DNA of 64,000 nucleotides from Karalla daura (GCA_029224185.1 CM055188.1:24585497-24649496), one strand, 5' to 3'; positions 12,627-26,260 are shown, counted from the first letter of the stretch. Notes: generated from the sequence alone by a model not told the origin. Translations and numbers: made by a program.

Positions 12627-15600
12627 CACTCATGAGTGTATCCACTCAGCGCTCATCAGCACACGCCAACGCAAGGTCAGAGAGATGGGGAGGGAGGAAG
12701 AGGAAGAGAGAAGAAGAGGCCAGCTATCTGTTGGAGTGGCACTCTACAAAGACTAACTCTCTGGCTGTATCAGAAACACAAGCAGAGCTGTGGTGAGTGC
12801 AAAGTAACCACATGCCTGCCGCTGCAGCTGTGAGAACGATGCATGCAGAATACCTGCGATTTTCTCTTGTTGCACATAGCACATTTCACAGACACATCAT
12901 TAACTGCTGAGAAAATAAGTCAATGTGAGGCCTGGCTGCTTTGACTGTTTGTTTTTAATGAGTGCATTTTAAACTTTTTATTTTCAAAATTTCTTTAGAA
13001 TGAAATACATTTTATATGGTATCAACTATTTCTGCAGATAAATTAGATTCAGAAAATAACATCTATTCATTTCATTGACATTCATCTATTCATTGGCTTA
13101 GTAAAACAGCCTCTGTTCAATAGGATGTTGGTCCATGTAAATGTTTTTTTTCTTTTTGCGGCATCAAATTTGATTTGTCTGAATGCCACTGCTGTACACT
13201 GTACATTAGTGTATACCAAATAAATGCAAAGGTTTTATTTAGCTAAGTAGGTTGTTAATTCAAGTGTGTGGCAGCAGCAAAATAATAACACTGTGATTAG
13301 TCAGAGTGTAAATCTGATGTGCGGCCAGCGAACAACACTCAGCCGACAGAGAGGTGGACACCAGGGAAAGAAATTGGAAGGAAATGAAAAAAGGGTGCAC
13401 GCTCTTTTGAGGGACAGTCAGCCAGACAGCAGTGCAGGAGTGACAGACGTCCTTTTCAAACATTTCATACAGAAACCATGTGGAAAAGAGTTCCATGTCA
13501 CGGTGATGAGTGAACAGGAGCTAGAGTCAATACCTCTGACTCAATAAAGTTGATCAGGTAATACCCCTGTCAGGACCTGGTGAAATGCACTTCAATCTTT
13601 CCTGCTCTTAGTCATGTGGAAAAATACACACAGTTTGCAGGCCAGGTAGGCAGTGGGTGACATTACTAATCCATACAAACTAATCCACGTAGGAGTGATT
13701 GATTTTATTCTACAAGTTACACACTATTAGCATGCAGGAAGTTGATTTAGAATCGTTATGTAAATCTTAACAGCATCCGACCAGTTTTCTTAAACAATAA
13801 GAGGGAGGAATCTTCTGTTGCTGATGCGGAGCACTGCTATGTGATTTATGCAACTGCACTGCCATAGCTCCTGTTTATTACAGGGTTTATGAACATAAAA
13901 GAAGCACTAGAGAACTTGAACAAAATGATGGAGAGAATAACTCTGCAACTACTCAAAGCAAGTCATTGCTGTAATGGTGAATTAGCAAACAACACTGGTT
14001 ATCAGCTCCAGGCTAATGACCCTTCTCATAACCAGGCTGCCACAGAAAGAGCCATGTTTCATATTATAGATGTGAATGGAGGTTGTTACATCAACAGTTC
14101 TTCTGTAAGTCTATCAAAACTATAACCTTGAATGCAAGACATTACACGAACACTGTGTCTGTCTCATCCATTTTTTGCTCTTATCCATTTTATGACTCTC
14201 GCAGGACAGTTGTCGCATTAACCTTTCAGAAAGTGGCAACATAAAGAAAGACTACATTGGTCAGCGGCATCTAGTTGAATACCCAATGTAAAACCGTTGT
14301 TGTAACCACCTCCATGACATTGAAACATGATAATCCTGTTGAGCCCACAGAATTATACAAGCTCCTGTAAAATCTTGCTTTAATTTTAGTCTCTTTCATG
14401 AACTAGGTCTCCCGTGAATGACAAAAGAAAGGCATTTTACCTGTGTGACTGGTATACGCAGTGGAACACAGATTGAGCCCAGATAAAATGTCTGTATCAC
14501 AAATTGGATATTGGGTTTTAGGTGTGACAGGAGCAAGAGACAGGAGACAATCGCTGTCTCTGTCTGTCTTTACTTACCCTGCTCCTCCCAACCATCTGTC
14601 ATTCTCTCCCATTGACATTCAGGTGAGGTCTGCCTCGTCTACGGCCGCCACATCTGCGTGCATGCAATGTAAGGGCTCAGCAGTTGCAGAGCAAATGGCA
14701 CCAGTGAAGTTAGTAGGAGGAAGACGCATGTCTATAACGCTGTTGATGAGGTCATGTGAATTTGGAGCGCGTGTTCATATCTCATCACCGGTGGGTCGGC
14801 ACGCTAATGCGCGCAAACCTCTGCCTATCCTCCCTCCACCCAATCCATCCATTCATCTCCCTGCCCATACATCAATCTATCAGGGACAATTATTGGTGAA
14901 ACGAGACCAGCAGTAAGTGGATGAGAGGTGACCTGCACCATACAGCAATCAAACCCCAACCTGTCTCACCCCTCTCCTCCCCACCCTCTCTCTCTCTTGC
15001 TGCCACCCTCCCTTTCCCTCTCCCTCCAGCTGTGCTCTGAATAGGCCCTTAAATCACTCAGCCCGGGCCCTTTGATTGGTTGACCTCTCTGCATGATTAA
15101 ACAGCCATTTTCATCACGTCCTCCATGGGAGAGTGACAGAATGAGAAAGAGCGAGCTAGGGGGAGAGACAGACACACTGATAAAGGAGGTGAGAGAGCCC
15201 AACAAAATGGCATCTCGCCTCGCTGATGATGATAGACATTTGGATCAGAGAGGGAGTAGACTGAAACTCCTGCAGGTACAAGCTGAGGTGACTATCACCT
15301 AAAAGTACTCACACTCACAGACACATATAGAGTGAGCCACAAACCTAACCACAAAAGAGAAGGGCCACAACAATAACCTGAGCTCAAATACCATGACAAT
15401 CTTATTAGAGCGCCAAAAGGGTAACTTCTAAATGAATTCTTGTTTAACCTGACTGTTTTGTGCTGCTGCACTGGTAAAACCTCTGGTTTGGTGCCAGACT
15501 GTAGGAGTGACTGAATTGTATGGGACTCATTGTCATTTGATAAATGTGGTCCGAGTGTGATTACTGTGGGCTGAATTGAAAGTACACTTCAGGGTTTAGG

Positions 15601-16190
15601 GACAATGTCATTATCCGCAACAGCTTATACTGACTGAGCAGATGTGTCAAGTACATCACATTGTTTTGGCGAAGCCTTAAAATATGCACAAGCAGCATGC
15701 TGTAGCTCAAGAGCACTTCAGCAGAGTTGGAGAACCCTCTTCCTTGAATGCCACTATACTGTGGGTGTATCACAAGGTCACAATCATTATTGCTATGTCC
15801 AGCCGACCTCGACACTAATTCCCAGAAATCACCAGTGTGAAGAAGGGGTGAGTTTCATTTCCTCCTCTTCTCTGAAACCGAACCGCTTGTCCGATAAAAT
15901 CGCCACCCCCTCGTAACATCTGTTTGCCTTCAAAATAAAAAAAAGCAGTAAAGCCGGGGTGGCACAAGTAACAGCAGCTGTTCCAGTACTGCATATAGTC
16001 CTTAATTAAAGTTTGACTCAGCGCCTCAGACTTCTTGTCATCCTTTCTCCTCATTTTTTCCTCCTTTCCTCATGCCTACCACAGAGAGCATCTCCTCACA
16101 AAATTATTTAATATTCTTCAGAGTGAGCTGCCTTGTTGCTGTTCTGAGTTAGCTGGTGCTGCCAAGTTCCCGCCCTCACCCCTCTGTTGT
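12627..16190. other. Non-coding stretch
   Basis: No gene is recognised. A 151-codon open frame at 14461-14916 shows no domain and crosses a Pro-rich repeat-like end. A pyrimidine-rich tract lies at about 14960-15030. The part from 15050 to 15240 has an inverted CCAAT (ATTGG) next to CTTTGAT, a TCF/LEF-type core, and could be a regulatory block. Confidence 0.5.
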
Positions 16191-16218
16191 CCCCCCCCCC
16201 CACCCCTCCACCCCACCC
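16191..16218 (-). repeat. C-rich run, possible G-quadruplex on minus strand
   Basis: A C11 run at 16191-16201 is followed by C4, C4 and C3 tracts at short spacing. The minus strand therefore has at least four G tracts and could form a G-quadruplex. Confidence 0.6.
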
Positions 16219-19098
16219 TCCACCGTTTCTGGCCGATGTGCAGGCTCTGGCATCGTTTGTTCAGATTTCTCCTTTCCCGCCCTTTCACAAATCTGAACGC
16301 TCGAGGCTTTTATGTTGACGCAGCTACGAGCAGACTGGGAGACGGGCTACTTTTGAAAATGTGTCTGTGTTGTGGCCAAGTTTGACTGCAGCTCTGATTG
16401 CCGGGGGCAGGATGAGGTGTGCCTCTTGAATGAGCTCAAAAACAGCTTGTGCCGTATTTGTAGAACGGCGCAAGTGGAGATGCCTCTGAAAATTTGTTCT
16501 TTTTTTAGTAGTCTGCAAGACAAATAAAAGTCACCAGTGGTTTGCCTTTGATTATATTAAAAATGCAACCTTATCTGGCCCAATTTGACTGCTCTAGACT
16601 CAATCATTGGAATTGTAGTGTTTTCAAGCCACATTCAACATTCAGCATTGCCTCAAGTGCCTAATGGACAAATACTATCTGTCACGTGTCAGAGGGCAGG
16701 CGCAGAGAGTCTGCTGGTGCACCAGAGGCCATGTCACGCTGTTCTCAAGAGCCAAATGAGGTCACACTTGGGTAAAAGTAGAGAGCCAAGCCAATCAACC
16801 AGAACAGCCACATTCCTCCACATGCAATGGAGACCAGGGAAATCATGAGTCTTGGTGAGGCAGTTGTGAGGGATAGGCAGCCCCCAAGAGAAAGACTTGG
16901 AGAGAAAGGAAGCTACTCCTCCCAGCTGCCATGCATCAGCACATCACACCAGTCACAAGTTACACACTCCATTTCATTTGGAATGCAGTGGCCCGACAAG
17001 AGCTGAATGGTATCGCTGACGCATTCCTTCATGTTTTCTGGCCACTTCGTCACATGCTTTGCCTCCTTATCTGCCCCTGAAGATCTGCCAGCTGAGAGAA
17101 AAGAAAGACCTGGGGGAAAAACAGTGAGAGAAAACCAGGGAGCAACACTCACCCACGGTCTTCGCCACCCTACATTTCTCTTCATGTGGGAGCGGGCATG
17201 GCCTGGACCTGTGTGACAGCTCCTGGTGCGGAGTGCAGAGGCCAGGGTCAGAGGTCATCAAGCACAACTGGAGCCATCATGGGATCGCAATGTGTAGCTC
17301 GCACTCACACCCACCTAACGCCCCTCCCCCATGATGCAGTAGCAGCTCAGAGGTCCACCCCAGACTGGGCAAAAAGCAACACCAGGGCCCTGGCAATAAA
17401 ACCTGCATGGCCCCACTCCACCTTTAAAGTAGGGATCAGTCTAACCTTTGGCCTCCCCCCATACCACCCCTCCCCCTCACTCCTTCTAGTTTGGAGTCCT
17501 CCTCTTCTATTTCTGGTTACAATCAACACCCCAACCCCCTTCCCGGCGGTCCACCATTGTCTGCCCTAAAGTACTTATTCCCAGAGCCCCCTGCTCTGTG
17601 TGCCTCTCCTCCACAGGGGGTCAGGGAGGGAGAAGAGACTTAAAAGCACCCCTGGGATTCACGTCGTTGCAGCATGGAGGCAATCCAGGTCTGCTAAAAG
17701 AATTAGACCAGGCAACCACCGATGTTCTGCACAACATGCCATCGAGTGGTTTTCCCCTTAACAAGCTATGTAAGGGAGGAAAGGGAGGGAAACACGGGTT
17801 TTATGGTCCTTGAGCACATGTTTCCACTGAGGGAGTTGAGAAAAAACAACCGGTTTTTCAGGAGCATCCCAGAACTGTTATCATAAGTTGTTGCATGTTA
17901 GATGAAGGTTCTCCACTCTGCTGAGAGATGCTTAAAAAGGAGTTAGTAGGCCAGAGGAAGAGGAAGTAAAACTTTTGAACCTCGTTTCAGGCCATTTTAT
18001 GTTGAGCTGTCTAGGAAATGTCAGTGTTATCATTAGCGTGCTAATGCCACTAACCTTTGGAAAGTATTTGCATTGATTTGCAGGAGGTAAGGGTAGTATT
18101 ACTGGGTAACTGTAGTGCCTGTGAATAGAGAAAAGTCTCTTGTACATATGTCTACGGTCGACATGCTATGCAGTGGCACAATGCCAACACACAATGGAGG
18201 CCAGACTCGGCGGGCTACTCATCACTTCTCCCTCTTTAACCCTTTGAGAGGAGCACAAAAGAGGGAGCTGACAATGAGGCCGCAGAAATAAAAGGTGGTA
18301 GTAGAGGCAGGAGGTGTAGGATATTCTATGCTTCTTCAGTGCCCATTTAGGGGGAGTTCCAGCCTGCATTTGTTGTTTGACAACTTGAATTCGTAAGGAT
18401 GGGGCAATGGATGCCAGGAATCCAAACAATTTCTCAGACACTGTGATTAAGAGCAAGTAGTCCTGTTTCTCTCACAAAGCCTGAAACAGACTTACACTGT
18501 TATTTCTGTTCCAGGTTTCTTCAAAATAAAATTTCTGTGGTTCTTTTGGGCGTCTTTTACTAACAGAAATCATTTGTCATCTGAGCTACAGTTTAAAATA
18601 AACTAATGCTGCTTTCACTCAGAGCTTAGACAACTTTTGAACGGGCCCCAAAACCTGACAGGTCCCACTTGGCCCTTCTGTGGAAAAGTGGCTACTGAGA
18701 GTTACATATGTGGAGGTGAGAGGGTGGAAAGTGCTCCAAAGTGATTCTGTGTTAAGGCTATTCAAAGTTTACATGTCTTTTTTAGCTGGAGTGCGATTGC
18801 ATTGTGGACTTGAAGAAGGCTCAAGCCTGGACTGCATGTTTTTTTTTTCCAGCTTTATTGACTAGTTTTATATGAATTGTCTATTTTGAATAACGTGTGA
18901 TGGACCATACAAACACACACAAAACTAGCCAGAAGCAGCAGCCCACATCTAAAAAGTGCCAGGTACTTCATGCGAAAAAAATGAGTGCTGAACAAAATGA
19001 AAAAATGATTGCTTATCTCCGTCTGGTAAACACAGGTATAGCTGCTGACAGCAGTGTATGTGGTTACAAACCAGTGACTGCGTGGCGATTGAAAGACT
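16219..19098. other. Non-coding stretch
   Basis: No gene is recognised. C-rich sequence at about 17450-17600 ends in a pyrimidine tract and CAG near 17619, an acceptor-like site with no convincing exon after it. A CCACCCC/TCCCCC patch at about 17455-17485 is also C-rich. Confidence 0.5.
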
Positions 19099-19119
19099 AC
19101 ACACACACACACACACACA
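19099..19119. repeat. (AC)10 microsatellite
   Basis: Clean AC run. Confidence 0.92.
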
Positions 19120-19467
19120 GTCAAGTGTCACCAGAGGAGAGAGGGGTGTGATCCTACCTGCATCCTGCATGCATTTGGTCCGACTTTCTCAATGCCTCAG
19201 GGCGACACCCCCATACTGCTGACCTCTCTAGAACAAGCTGCCCTTCCTTCCGCTAACATGGGGCTTGTTTCTGGCTAGTTCACAGCACAGCCACAATAAA
19301 GAGGCCAGACAGGCGGTTAGCTGATTTATAAGCTCGCCCACGGCCATGCTTTCCCTGGGCAAGTGGCTCTCTTCAAAGGCTCGCCTTCTATTAGTCTTAT
19401 TTACAGGGCTGGGGAGAGCAGACCTAAATTATTTAAGATTCCCCTTGGTAAATCCAACAGAAACCAG

Positions 19468-19470
<3 letters not shown>

Positions 19471-19502
<32 letters not shown>
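19471..19502. repeat. (TG)16 microsatellite
   Basis: Sixteen clean TG units, then TGCG-type imperfect units to about 19511. Confidence 0.95.
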
Positions 19503-19506
<4 letters not shown>

Positions 19507-19511
19507 CGTGT

Positions 19512-22308
19512 GAGACAGGGTGAGTGCAGAGTGGAAGACTGGAATAAAGACATGGAAGATAGAGAGACTGAGACTGAGGAGGGTGCACAGAAAACGTGAG
19601 CAATTATGAGTTTCTGCACCACTAACATTCATCACAACAATAAATGGCTATGTGCCTGTGTAAACTCTTCCCCATTTCACCCCCCCACCCCCTCCCCCCT
19701 CCAATGGAGACTGTTTCCTTACATTAAACATGAGGAGCTCGTGCTCACACTCTTACAAACACGCTCAAGATAGCATCCCGTAGACCATCCTCCTGTATAC
19801 TTTGTGCACATCGACAAACGCCCTCTGACGGTGCACTGCTTATCTCAATGCAAATACATGCACAGGCACACACCCACAGTGCGCTGGCTCCTCTCTCACA
19901 CAGTAGTTCTCATTAACAAGCCAAACATGCCTGAAGAGGCAGACAGACTCTAGTGAGCACGGTAAACAACCAGTAGGCTCCCTCATCTAAACTGAGACTA
20001 TCTCAGCAACAGCAACACACACTTTGTGCTGATGATACCAACAGACTGGGCCAGATGCAGTCCGCTGGAAGATGTGCTTCTTCCCCACCAAAACCTCAGG
20101 GATTCGGGTTATTTGCTCAGGGGGGACTTATTAAGGCAAACAACGCCCCACCATTTTGGTGTGTTGACATAACTGAAATGCAATACTGTGCTGACACCTC
20201 ATTATGTACATCCAACATTTGCGTGTAATCAATAGAACACTATAGACATGCTGTGAAGTGTGCTCCTTGCACACTATGCTTAATGTTGGTCATTTTCACT
20301 CTTTTATTGATTTGAGATCGTATGTCAACACCTGACCTCCATAGTAAACTGTTTGTGCAGGACACTGTTTAAACCAGTTCCAGAGAGAATAAATGCAACC
20401 AACAACAAGTAGTGCGGCTATATGCTCTCAATCACATTTTCTCACACGGTTTTTCAATTTCTTACGATCAAAAAAGGAAATGAAGGGTTCTAAATATGGC
20501 GTACCATTAAACATATGTACATGGCTTTCACGGTGAATGAATGCAGCACCTCGTCATCACCTATTTCTAAGAAACTGTCTGACTAGCCTGAGATTGAGAT
20601 GTGACAAGCACCATCTATTGCAATTCTACAGTAATTGTATCTAACTATATCACGAAGAAAGCGGAATGTAGCCCTGTGTAACCAGGAGACCGGAAGAATC
20701 TGCTCAGCTAAGCACCTTAACAATAAAATTAGAAAGAAGCACAGATGACGGACACAATTTAGTCTTGTATTACAGGAAGGAGCTGTGACTTCCTGATCGA
20801 TTCCAGGGCCCTGCTCTTCTTCTCACAGGTTGAAATTCAACAAGAGCATGTTTTTTCTCTTTATGTCAACGCAAATCGGGGACCCAAGCAGCCTGTCTGA
20901 GTCAGTATCTGCAGAGAGATGGACAGAATGCTGACAAGAGCATTAGCATGCCAGGGGGGAAACCTCAGACGCTGAGGCTGCGCCCACTGTGCTGAAGGAG
21001 CAGTGGGATCTCTACACAAGGCCACTGGGTCAGGAGTGGAACCAGGGTCAATACTGCATCTTTAGACCTTCAGGCAGAACCTTCAGGGTGACTGTAACTC
21101 AATCTCAATGGTGACGTGCCAGGGGGTGCAGGTCACACACAACCGATGACAGTGTTTCTTTGGTTTGGATGAGAGCCTGAATTTCACAAATTACAAGCGA
21201 CTGTCAAATTGATTTCGCATGAAACCAAGTCCACTGCGGTGCTGCCGCCACCAAAAACACAGGGCGTCCAAAACTCACGAACAGGAGAATTTCTCTGTGC
21301 CCTACTTAAGTCAATCTCATCACTCTGCTTTGCATTTCAACCAAACCAATCAACAACCTTTTGAACAAAAGGAGACCATGTAAATTCTGTTCCCCCAACA
21401 GGCAGCACAGACCACAGAGGAGTCGGAGCTTATTTTCAATTTGCAGCCAGATTAGCAGGCATGTTTTTGATACTGTCAAAACGGCAGAGATTTTTCTATT
21501 CCAAGTCGTCTTGAGTGAGTGGCCTTTTTAGTGCCTGCTTCAAAAAGCATCCCCCGTACCCGAGCAGCTGTCACTTTCAGCAGGCACCACGAAGGACGGA
21601 AGCGGGGGAGGGGTCCTTTGAAGGAACGGTTAAAAGTAGGCGATAAAAATAAACTGGGAGAGAGGAGAAAATTAATTATACATAACAGACAGTTCACTTG
21701 GATGAGCACAACAGACACAGAGAAACTAAGGCTGCTTCCCTCAAAGAAGAAATATACACATTTTCTGGCTGAGAAATTTCCTATTCTGCCTCCACTGTGG
21801 TCGCTTTATTTATTTTATTTATTTCCATCTGAAGTGAAGGATACAACAAGGAATCTTTTTCTTTTTAAAGGTCAAGATATCAAACAATACAGACCAAGCT
21901 TTCATTTCAAATTCTCCACGCTGGCGCTCACACCGTGCATCCTCTGTAATTCGGGCAGTTTCCAGGGACCGAAATAAAACTGCTGGCGGCCGCTCACACC
22001 CTCCTCCTCAAAAAATGTGATGAAGCTTGCAGATAGCTTAGCCTGGCTTTAAATTCACGTCTGATTGGCAATGATGAGGGTTTATGCTACCTGCTCACCT
22101 GCAAAGTCACCCCTTGATATGATTCGTAATGCATCGGCACTTTGCAGTTCAACACCGCCCACTGACTCTGAATCCCAGCTTCTTACTCGGGCCAAATGGA
22201 GGTCATTCCTATTTGAGCAGTCAGTCAAGACAGGCCCGCCAGGTATTGGCGAGTGAGTTTATTTCATATTAAGGCTTGTCGGCTGGAGAGGTGTTAGCAC
22301 TATGAGAG

Positions 22309-22310
<2 letters not shown>
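19512..22310. other. Non-coding stretch
   Basis: No gene is recognised. It contains the C-rich run at 19680-19699. A 152-codon open frame at 21519-21977 begins at a GTG, not an ATG, and matches no family I know. The complex sequence at about 22040-22256 resembles non-coding conserved DNA by texture only. Confidence 0.5.
19680..19699 (-). repeat. C-rich run, possible G-quadruplex on minus strand
   Basis: C7, C5 and C6 tracts are separated by single bases. On the minus strand this gives G tracts with one-base loops; the longest can be split to supply the fourth tract. Confidence 0.55.

Positions 22311-22342
<32 letters not shown>
22311..22342. repeat. (GT)16 microsatellite
   Basis: Sixteen clean GT units. 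Confidence 0.95.
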
Positions 22343-22345
<3 letters not shown>

Positions 22346-22439
22346 CGACAGGGCCCTCGGGTAGAGCCCTGCTGCTGGTCCCTCTTTAGTGCGTTTTAAT
22401 ATTGCTGCTGCTGTGTGGCTTCTCGCCTCGGGGCGCCAC

Positions 22440-22640
22440 ACAAACCCCAGAGAGAGCGGCAAAAACACTCAAATAGAGGGAGAATGAGAGAGGATGGGAC
22501 AAGGCTCCGAGAGAGTGAGAGGGAGACAGTGGGGTGGGGAAGTGGAGCAGGAGGAGAGGGATGCAGCTGATAAATATAAAAAGAGCGGAAACATGAAATG
22601 AAGAGTAACAGGAGATTGAATGAGGTGCTGGAAACGAGAC
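22440..22640 (+). repeat. Purine-rich low-complexity tract
   Basis: The plus strand is biased to A and G with GAGAGAG and GGGAG blocks. It accounts for a Phe/Ser/Leu-rich minus-strand frame of 101 codons. Confidence 0.6.
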
Positions 22641-23750
22641 AAATCTCTTCAGCAACACTGACACAAATGAAAACTTACGTAATAAAAACAAGTCATATGA
22701 TATGACGGCAGATATTGTGCTGCAGCGCCACTGTGCCGGGCAAACCCTGGATCACACGTGGGGGGAAAGAGCTCAGACCAGTGGCGTACCAAACACTCTG
22801 ACATAAGCCCTGCACTGGTTGAGAGGGGGGATCCTCTGTCAGCAGTAGTAAATGCTTCTTCATGCCAGGGTCAGCAACAGGTGGGCACTGGCAGACTCTG
22901 TAGACTTCTCTAAATGTGCCGGACAACTGGAAAAACGGATGTGGGGAGGATTTAAAGAAATTGTGCCAGGAAGTCTGGACAGAGGAAGAAGCAAGGAAGG
23001 AAGGTGGTGACGGAGGAGTGAGGAAAGCGTGCGAGTGTGAAGTGGCAGCGCGACACAACAATAGAGTTAGAGAGCAGCAGGGAGGTCAGAATAACCGAGA
23101 GCAAGAAAGAGGTGGAGACGGGATTGTGCTAAAAGGATGGAGGCAGGGACAGAAAAGGACGGCCGCTTGGCAGGAAAGGGCTGTATGAGAAAGGAAAGCC
23201 AGGAACAAAAGCCTAGCAGCACAGGTCTGGAGGTAGGAAGAACGTGGGTGAGTAAGCAGAGAGAGAAGGAAATTCCTAAAGAGCAGGTTGTCACACTGGT
23301 TTTAAATGTCAAAAAGTGCTAGAAAAGCTAGAAAACGAGCTGGATCCAGCAACACACACTCGCACACAGATGGTGCACACTGTGAGCGTGAACACAGCCC
23401 ATATAATAGTCAGCTCGCTGCATGAAGGCAACGAATCACCGCACAGCGTACTCTGACGAACACAGCTATGCACTAGAAACCCTCTCCCATATGTAAACAA
23501 TTCCAATGACCCAGTGAAGTAGTTTTTCACTCCAGCTGAGAGGATCCCATGTGGGCGAGGTGGAGGTTAATTCAGATTTCTCCTCTTAAAAATTCCATTT
23601 TCTACAATCTTTCATCGACGTCTCCACTGCAAAGATTCATATTTAGGTGCCATGTTCCGATTCATGTCTCACTTTTCTGCTTTGTCATCCATCTCGAATC
23701 TAATTAGACCTTAAATATGCCACTCACTGAAAAGTCCAGAGGAATGCAGT

Positions 23751-23770
23751 GGGGGTGGGGGTGGGGGGGG
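23751..23770 (+). other. G-quadruplex motif
   Basis: The plus strand reads G5-T-G5-T-G8. With single-base loops this is a near-ideal parallel G-quadruplex: the final G8 can supply two tracts. Its use in the cell is unknown. Confidence 0.7.
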
Positions 23771-24420
23771 CAAGCCACACAAAGGCAGGAGCCGAGGGGA
23801 GCAAAGTGCACACGTCAGCTCGAATTCCAAAGTTTGGACATCACAGATTTACCGTTCACGGCAGAAGCCAGAGCGGACAGGGCAGACTTTCAAAATTCAT
23901 GACACTGCTGGTCTATTGTGGGGCAGATCTGTATCATAATTAGGGAAGATTGAGGCAAATTGCTTGTAATTTTCTGGCTCGGTTGCCAGCTTTCATGTGA
24001 AATGCCATGCAAGATCAGAGCATTGCCAAAAAAAAATGATTTTCTCAAGACCTTAACTGCAAAAGGTCTCAACATTCAGAAACCACAAAAGGATAATTGC
24101 ATAGGTGAGATTGTTTCTCACATATTTTCCCAGATTCTATTACGATATCAGTCAAATACGAGCCTGTGATTATTAGACGTGTGCAAACACATACAGATAT
24201 CATCACGATCCACATCCCATCAGTCCCTTAAGCGGGTTTCGTGCATTCTTGCAGCGAGATCATTTTATCATCCATAAACTATTGTCTTTGCACAAGAGCG
24301 AGCTGTTGCTGTGTTTTAGTCCATGCCAGCCACTCCTTGCTATCAGTCACACATGCACAGGAACCAATTCTTGTTTAGGTACTCACTTCTTCTGCCGTGC
24401 AGTCGTGTAGTGATGTCAGT

Positions 24421-24510
24421 CTGCATGTGGCTGAGTGATTTAGAGCTGCGACCAGGCACCACCACCTCTTAAGCAAACACTTGTGTCACGGTTCAAATCC
24501 CACAACATTT
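24421..24510 (+). mobile_element. tRNA-like remnant, probably an old SINE head
   Basis: TGGCTGAGTGATTTA at 24428-24442 closely resembles the internal A box of tRNA-Leu/Ser genes. GGTTCAAATCC at 24490-24500 is a good B box. The distance between them suits a tRNA with a long variable arm. The T stem pairs at only two of five positions and no acceptor stem forms, so it is not a working tRNA. An old tRNA-derived SINE or tRNA pseudogene is the simplest reading. Confidence 0.4.
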
Positions 24511-25941
24511 ACATGTGAATGCTGGATTGTCAATAAGCGGCTGCAGCTTGACCGACCAAAGCCACAAAAAAAAAAAACTGGGTCATGTCAATTATGATAA
24601 ACAGATATAACATTAGTCTCGTGCCTCATTAGTGTTCAAGAGGTGCCACACGTGACTAAAAGGCATTAATCAGTATTTCTAGTTTTGTGTTACCCATCCA
24701 AAATGTAGAGCTCTACGGTGGTTTTATTAGATTTTTTTAAGGGTGGCCCCGATTCTCATTTTCCCTCCTCCTTAAGAAAAGGTTAAAATTATGTCTAAGC
24801 CTTTTGCTCATCTAATATGATTCATGAATACATATTTAAAACTGGCTCCAAATGAATTCACAGAGCGTGCAGGGGTCGGGGTGTGTGTAGTCTAATTTGG
24901 TTAACCGGAATTTGATTATAGTAAAAAAAAAAGAAAAAAAAGAAGGGAAAAATAAGTGAGGAGAATCCGATAGAGCAATAAGAGCATTTCCAATAGCTGA
25001 CAAGCACTGTGCTCTCTCCCTCTCTCCACACATACATACACACACACCCACAGACAGCCCTCTCCTCTTACAGCCCTGCTGGAAATAAAAAAGGGGGGAC
25101 AATTCAATTGCTGTCGAGTAACAAAGCTTACAAATTGACTCTCATTCGTTAGCAGATTAACGCTCTTTTCACACCACACCAACACATTTCTAATTATTTT
25201 AAAGCTAATAGGTGAATCGATTTTTTTTTCTTTTTAGTTAAGCAAGCAACCACGTTTTCACCCCCCTGGAGAAATCCGACACAACTCCTCCCTTAGGTCC
25301 GTTTAAGCAAAAGCCAGGGGCTGGATACACACAGTGTCCTCCTCCGGGGCTCCTCCGGACTAATTCATCCAGGCGGTGGTGACTGCCAGCCCAGTTAATA
25401 CCAGTATATGTACACGTTTATACCTGAATACCTGTAATCATGCCCGGTGGAGACATATGCAGCAGACGCACATAGCCACCCTCCAGCCCGGCAGGTCTGT
25501 GTCACCTTAAGATACTGCTTTGCAACATTGTTGCTTCTCCACATCAAAGAAACTGCTTTATTCCACCGCAGCTCAAGCAGGCAACAAAACTCAACCCTCT
25601 CACACTGCGCCAAATCTCAGATGACTTACAAGCATTTTTTTATGGTTTCAGGCGCCGGGTTGTTGAAACGTAGGATATAGTTTGACGAACTAATGTTCAG
25701 GTTTGCTAAGACCGGTAGCCGAGGGTTAGTTCGGCTACGTGAAAAGCTGCAGTTTTGTTGCAGTTTGGTGTGGATCAATCCGACTGGTGGTCACACCGAG
25801 GGCGCACATTCACGCAGGAGCGTCCACTCCACACACACCGACACACGCACGGCTGAAACAGTCGGATCTGATCCCGAAACTCACCACGCGAAGACACCGG
25901 GAGAGGGCAAAAAGCACGACAAAACACACGAGGAGAAGCAG

Positions 25942-25969
25942 GAGAAGAAGAAGAAGAAGAAGAAAAAGA
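25942..25969 (+). repeat. (GAA)n trinucleotide tract
   Basis: About seven GAA/AAG units, slightly imperfect, inside the CpG-rich block. It makes a Lys-rich plus frame and a Leu-rich minus frame, neither a gene. Confidence 0.85.
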
Positions 25970-26257
25970 ACGAGATGGAGGAGGGAATGTAACCTAAATA
26001 TTTCAACCGGCTCCACCAGAAAATCCTGCTCTTTCCCAAAACATACGGAACAAAATAGAACCACCAGGTTTGGTTTTTTTTCCAACCTTCCCTCGATACT
26101 TACAGGTTCAGGTGATCCTGCGGCTGGATATCCCCGTCATGGTTTTAAATTCCCAAAACTTGAGGACATTCCTCTCCGGTGCTCCCGCTCCGGCTGCTCT
26201 CTGCGTGTGTGAATGAAGCCGAGAGGATAGGAATGCAACTCCTGCTCAGCAAGGGAG

Positions 26258-26260
<3 letters not shown>

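Larger units (their letters stand above)
22643..25640. other. Non-coding stretch
   Basis: No gene is recognised. A second purine-rich tract lies at about 22910-23270. The G-quadruplex motif at 23751-23770 and the tRNA-like remnant at 24421-24510 are listed separately. A-rich runs lie at 24566-24577 (A12) and about 24922-24950. Confidence 0.5.

Noticed and set aside
14461..14916. 151-codon plus-strand open frame
   Set aside because: No domain, unlikely composition at its end, and no splice or promoter support.
17598..17813. Exon after the CCACAG site near 17619
   Set aside because: The acceptor-like tract is fair, but the frame is Gly/Lys-rich with no family and no good donor.
21519..21977. 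152-codon plus-strand open frame
   Set aside because: It starts at GTG, has no domain and no supporting signals. Open frames of this size are expected by chance in 64 kb.
24421..24510. Functional tRNA gene
   Set aside because: The T stem pairs at only two positions and there is no acceptor stem; kept only as a SINE-like remnant.
25739..26212. 157-codon plus-strand frame across the CpG-rich block
   Set aside because: It runs through the (GAA)n tract and shows Lys/Arg-rich low complexity; no known protein.
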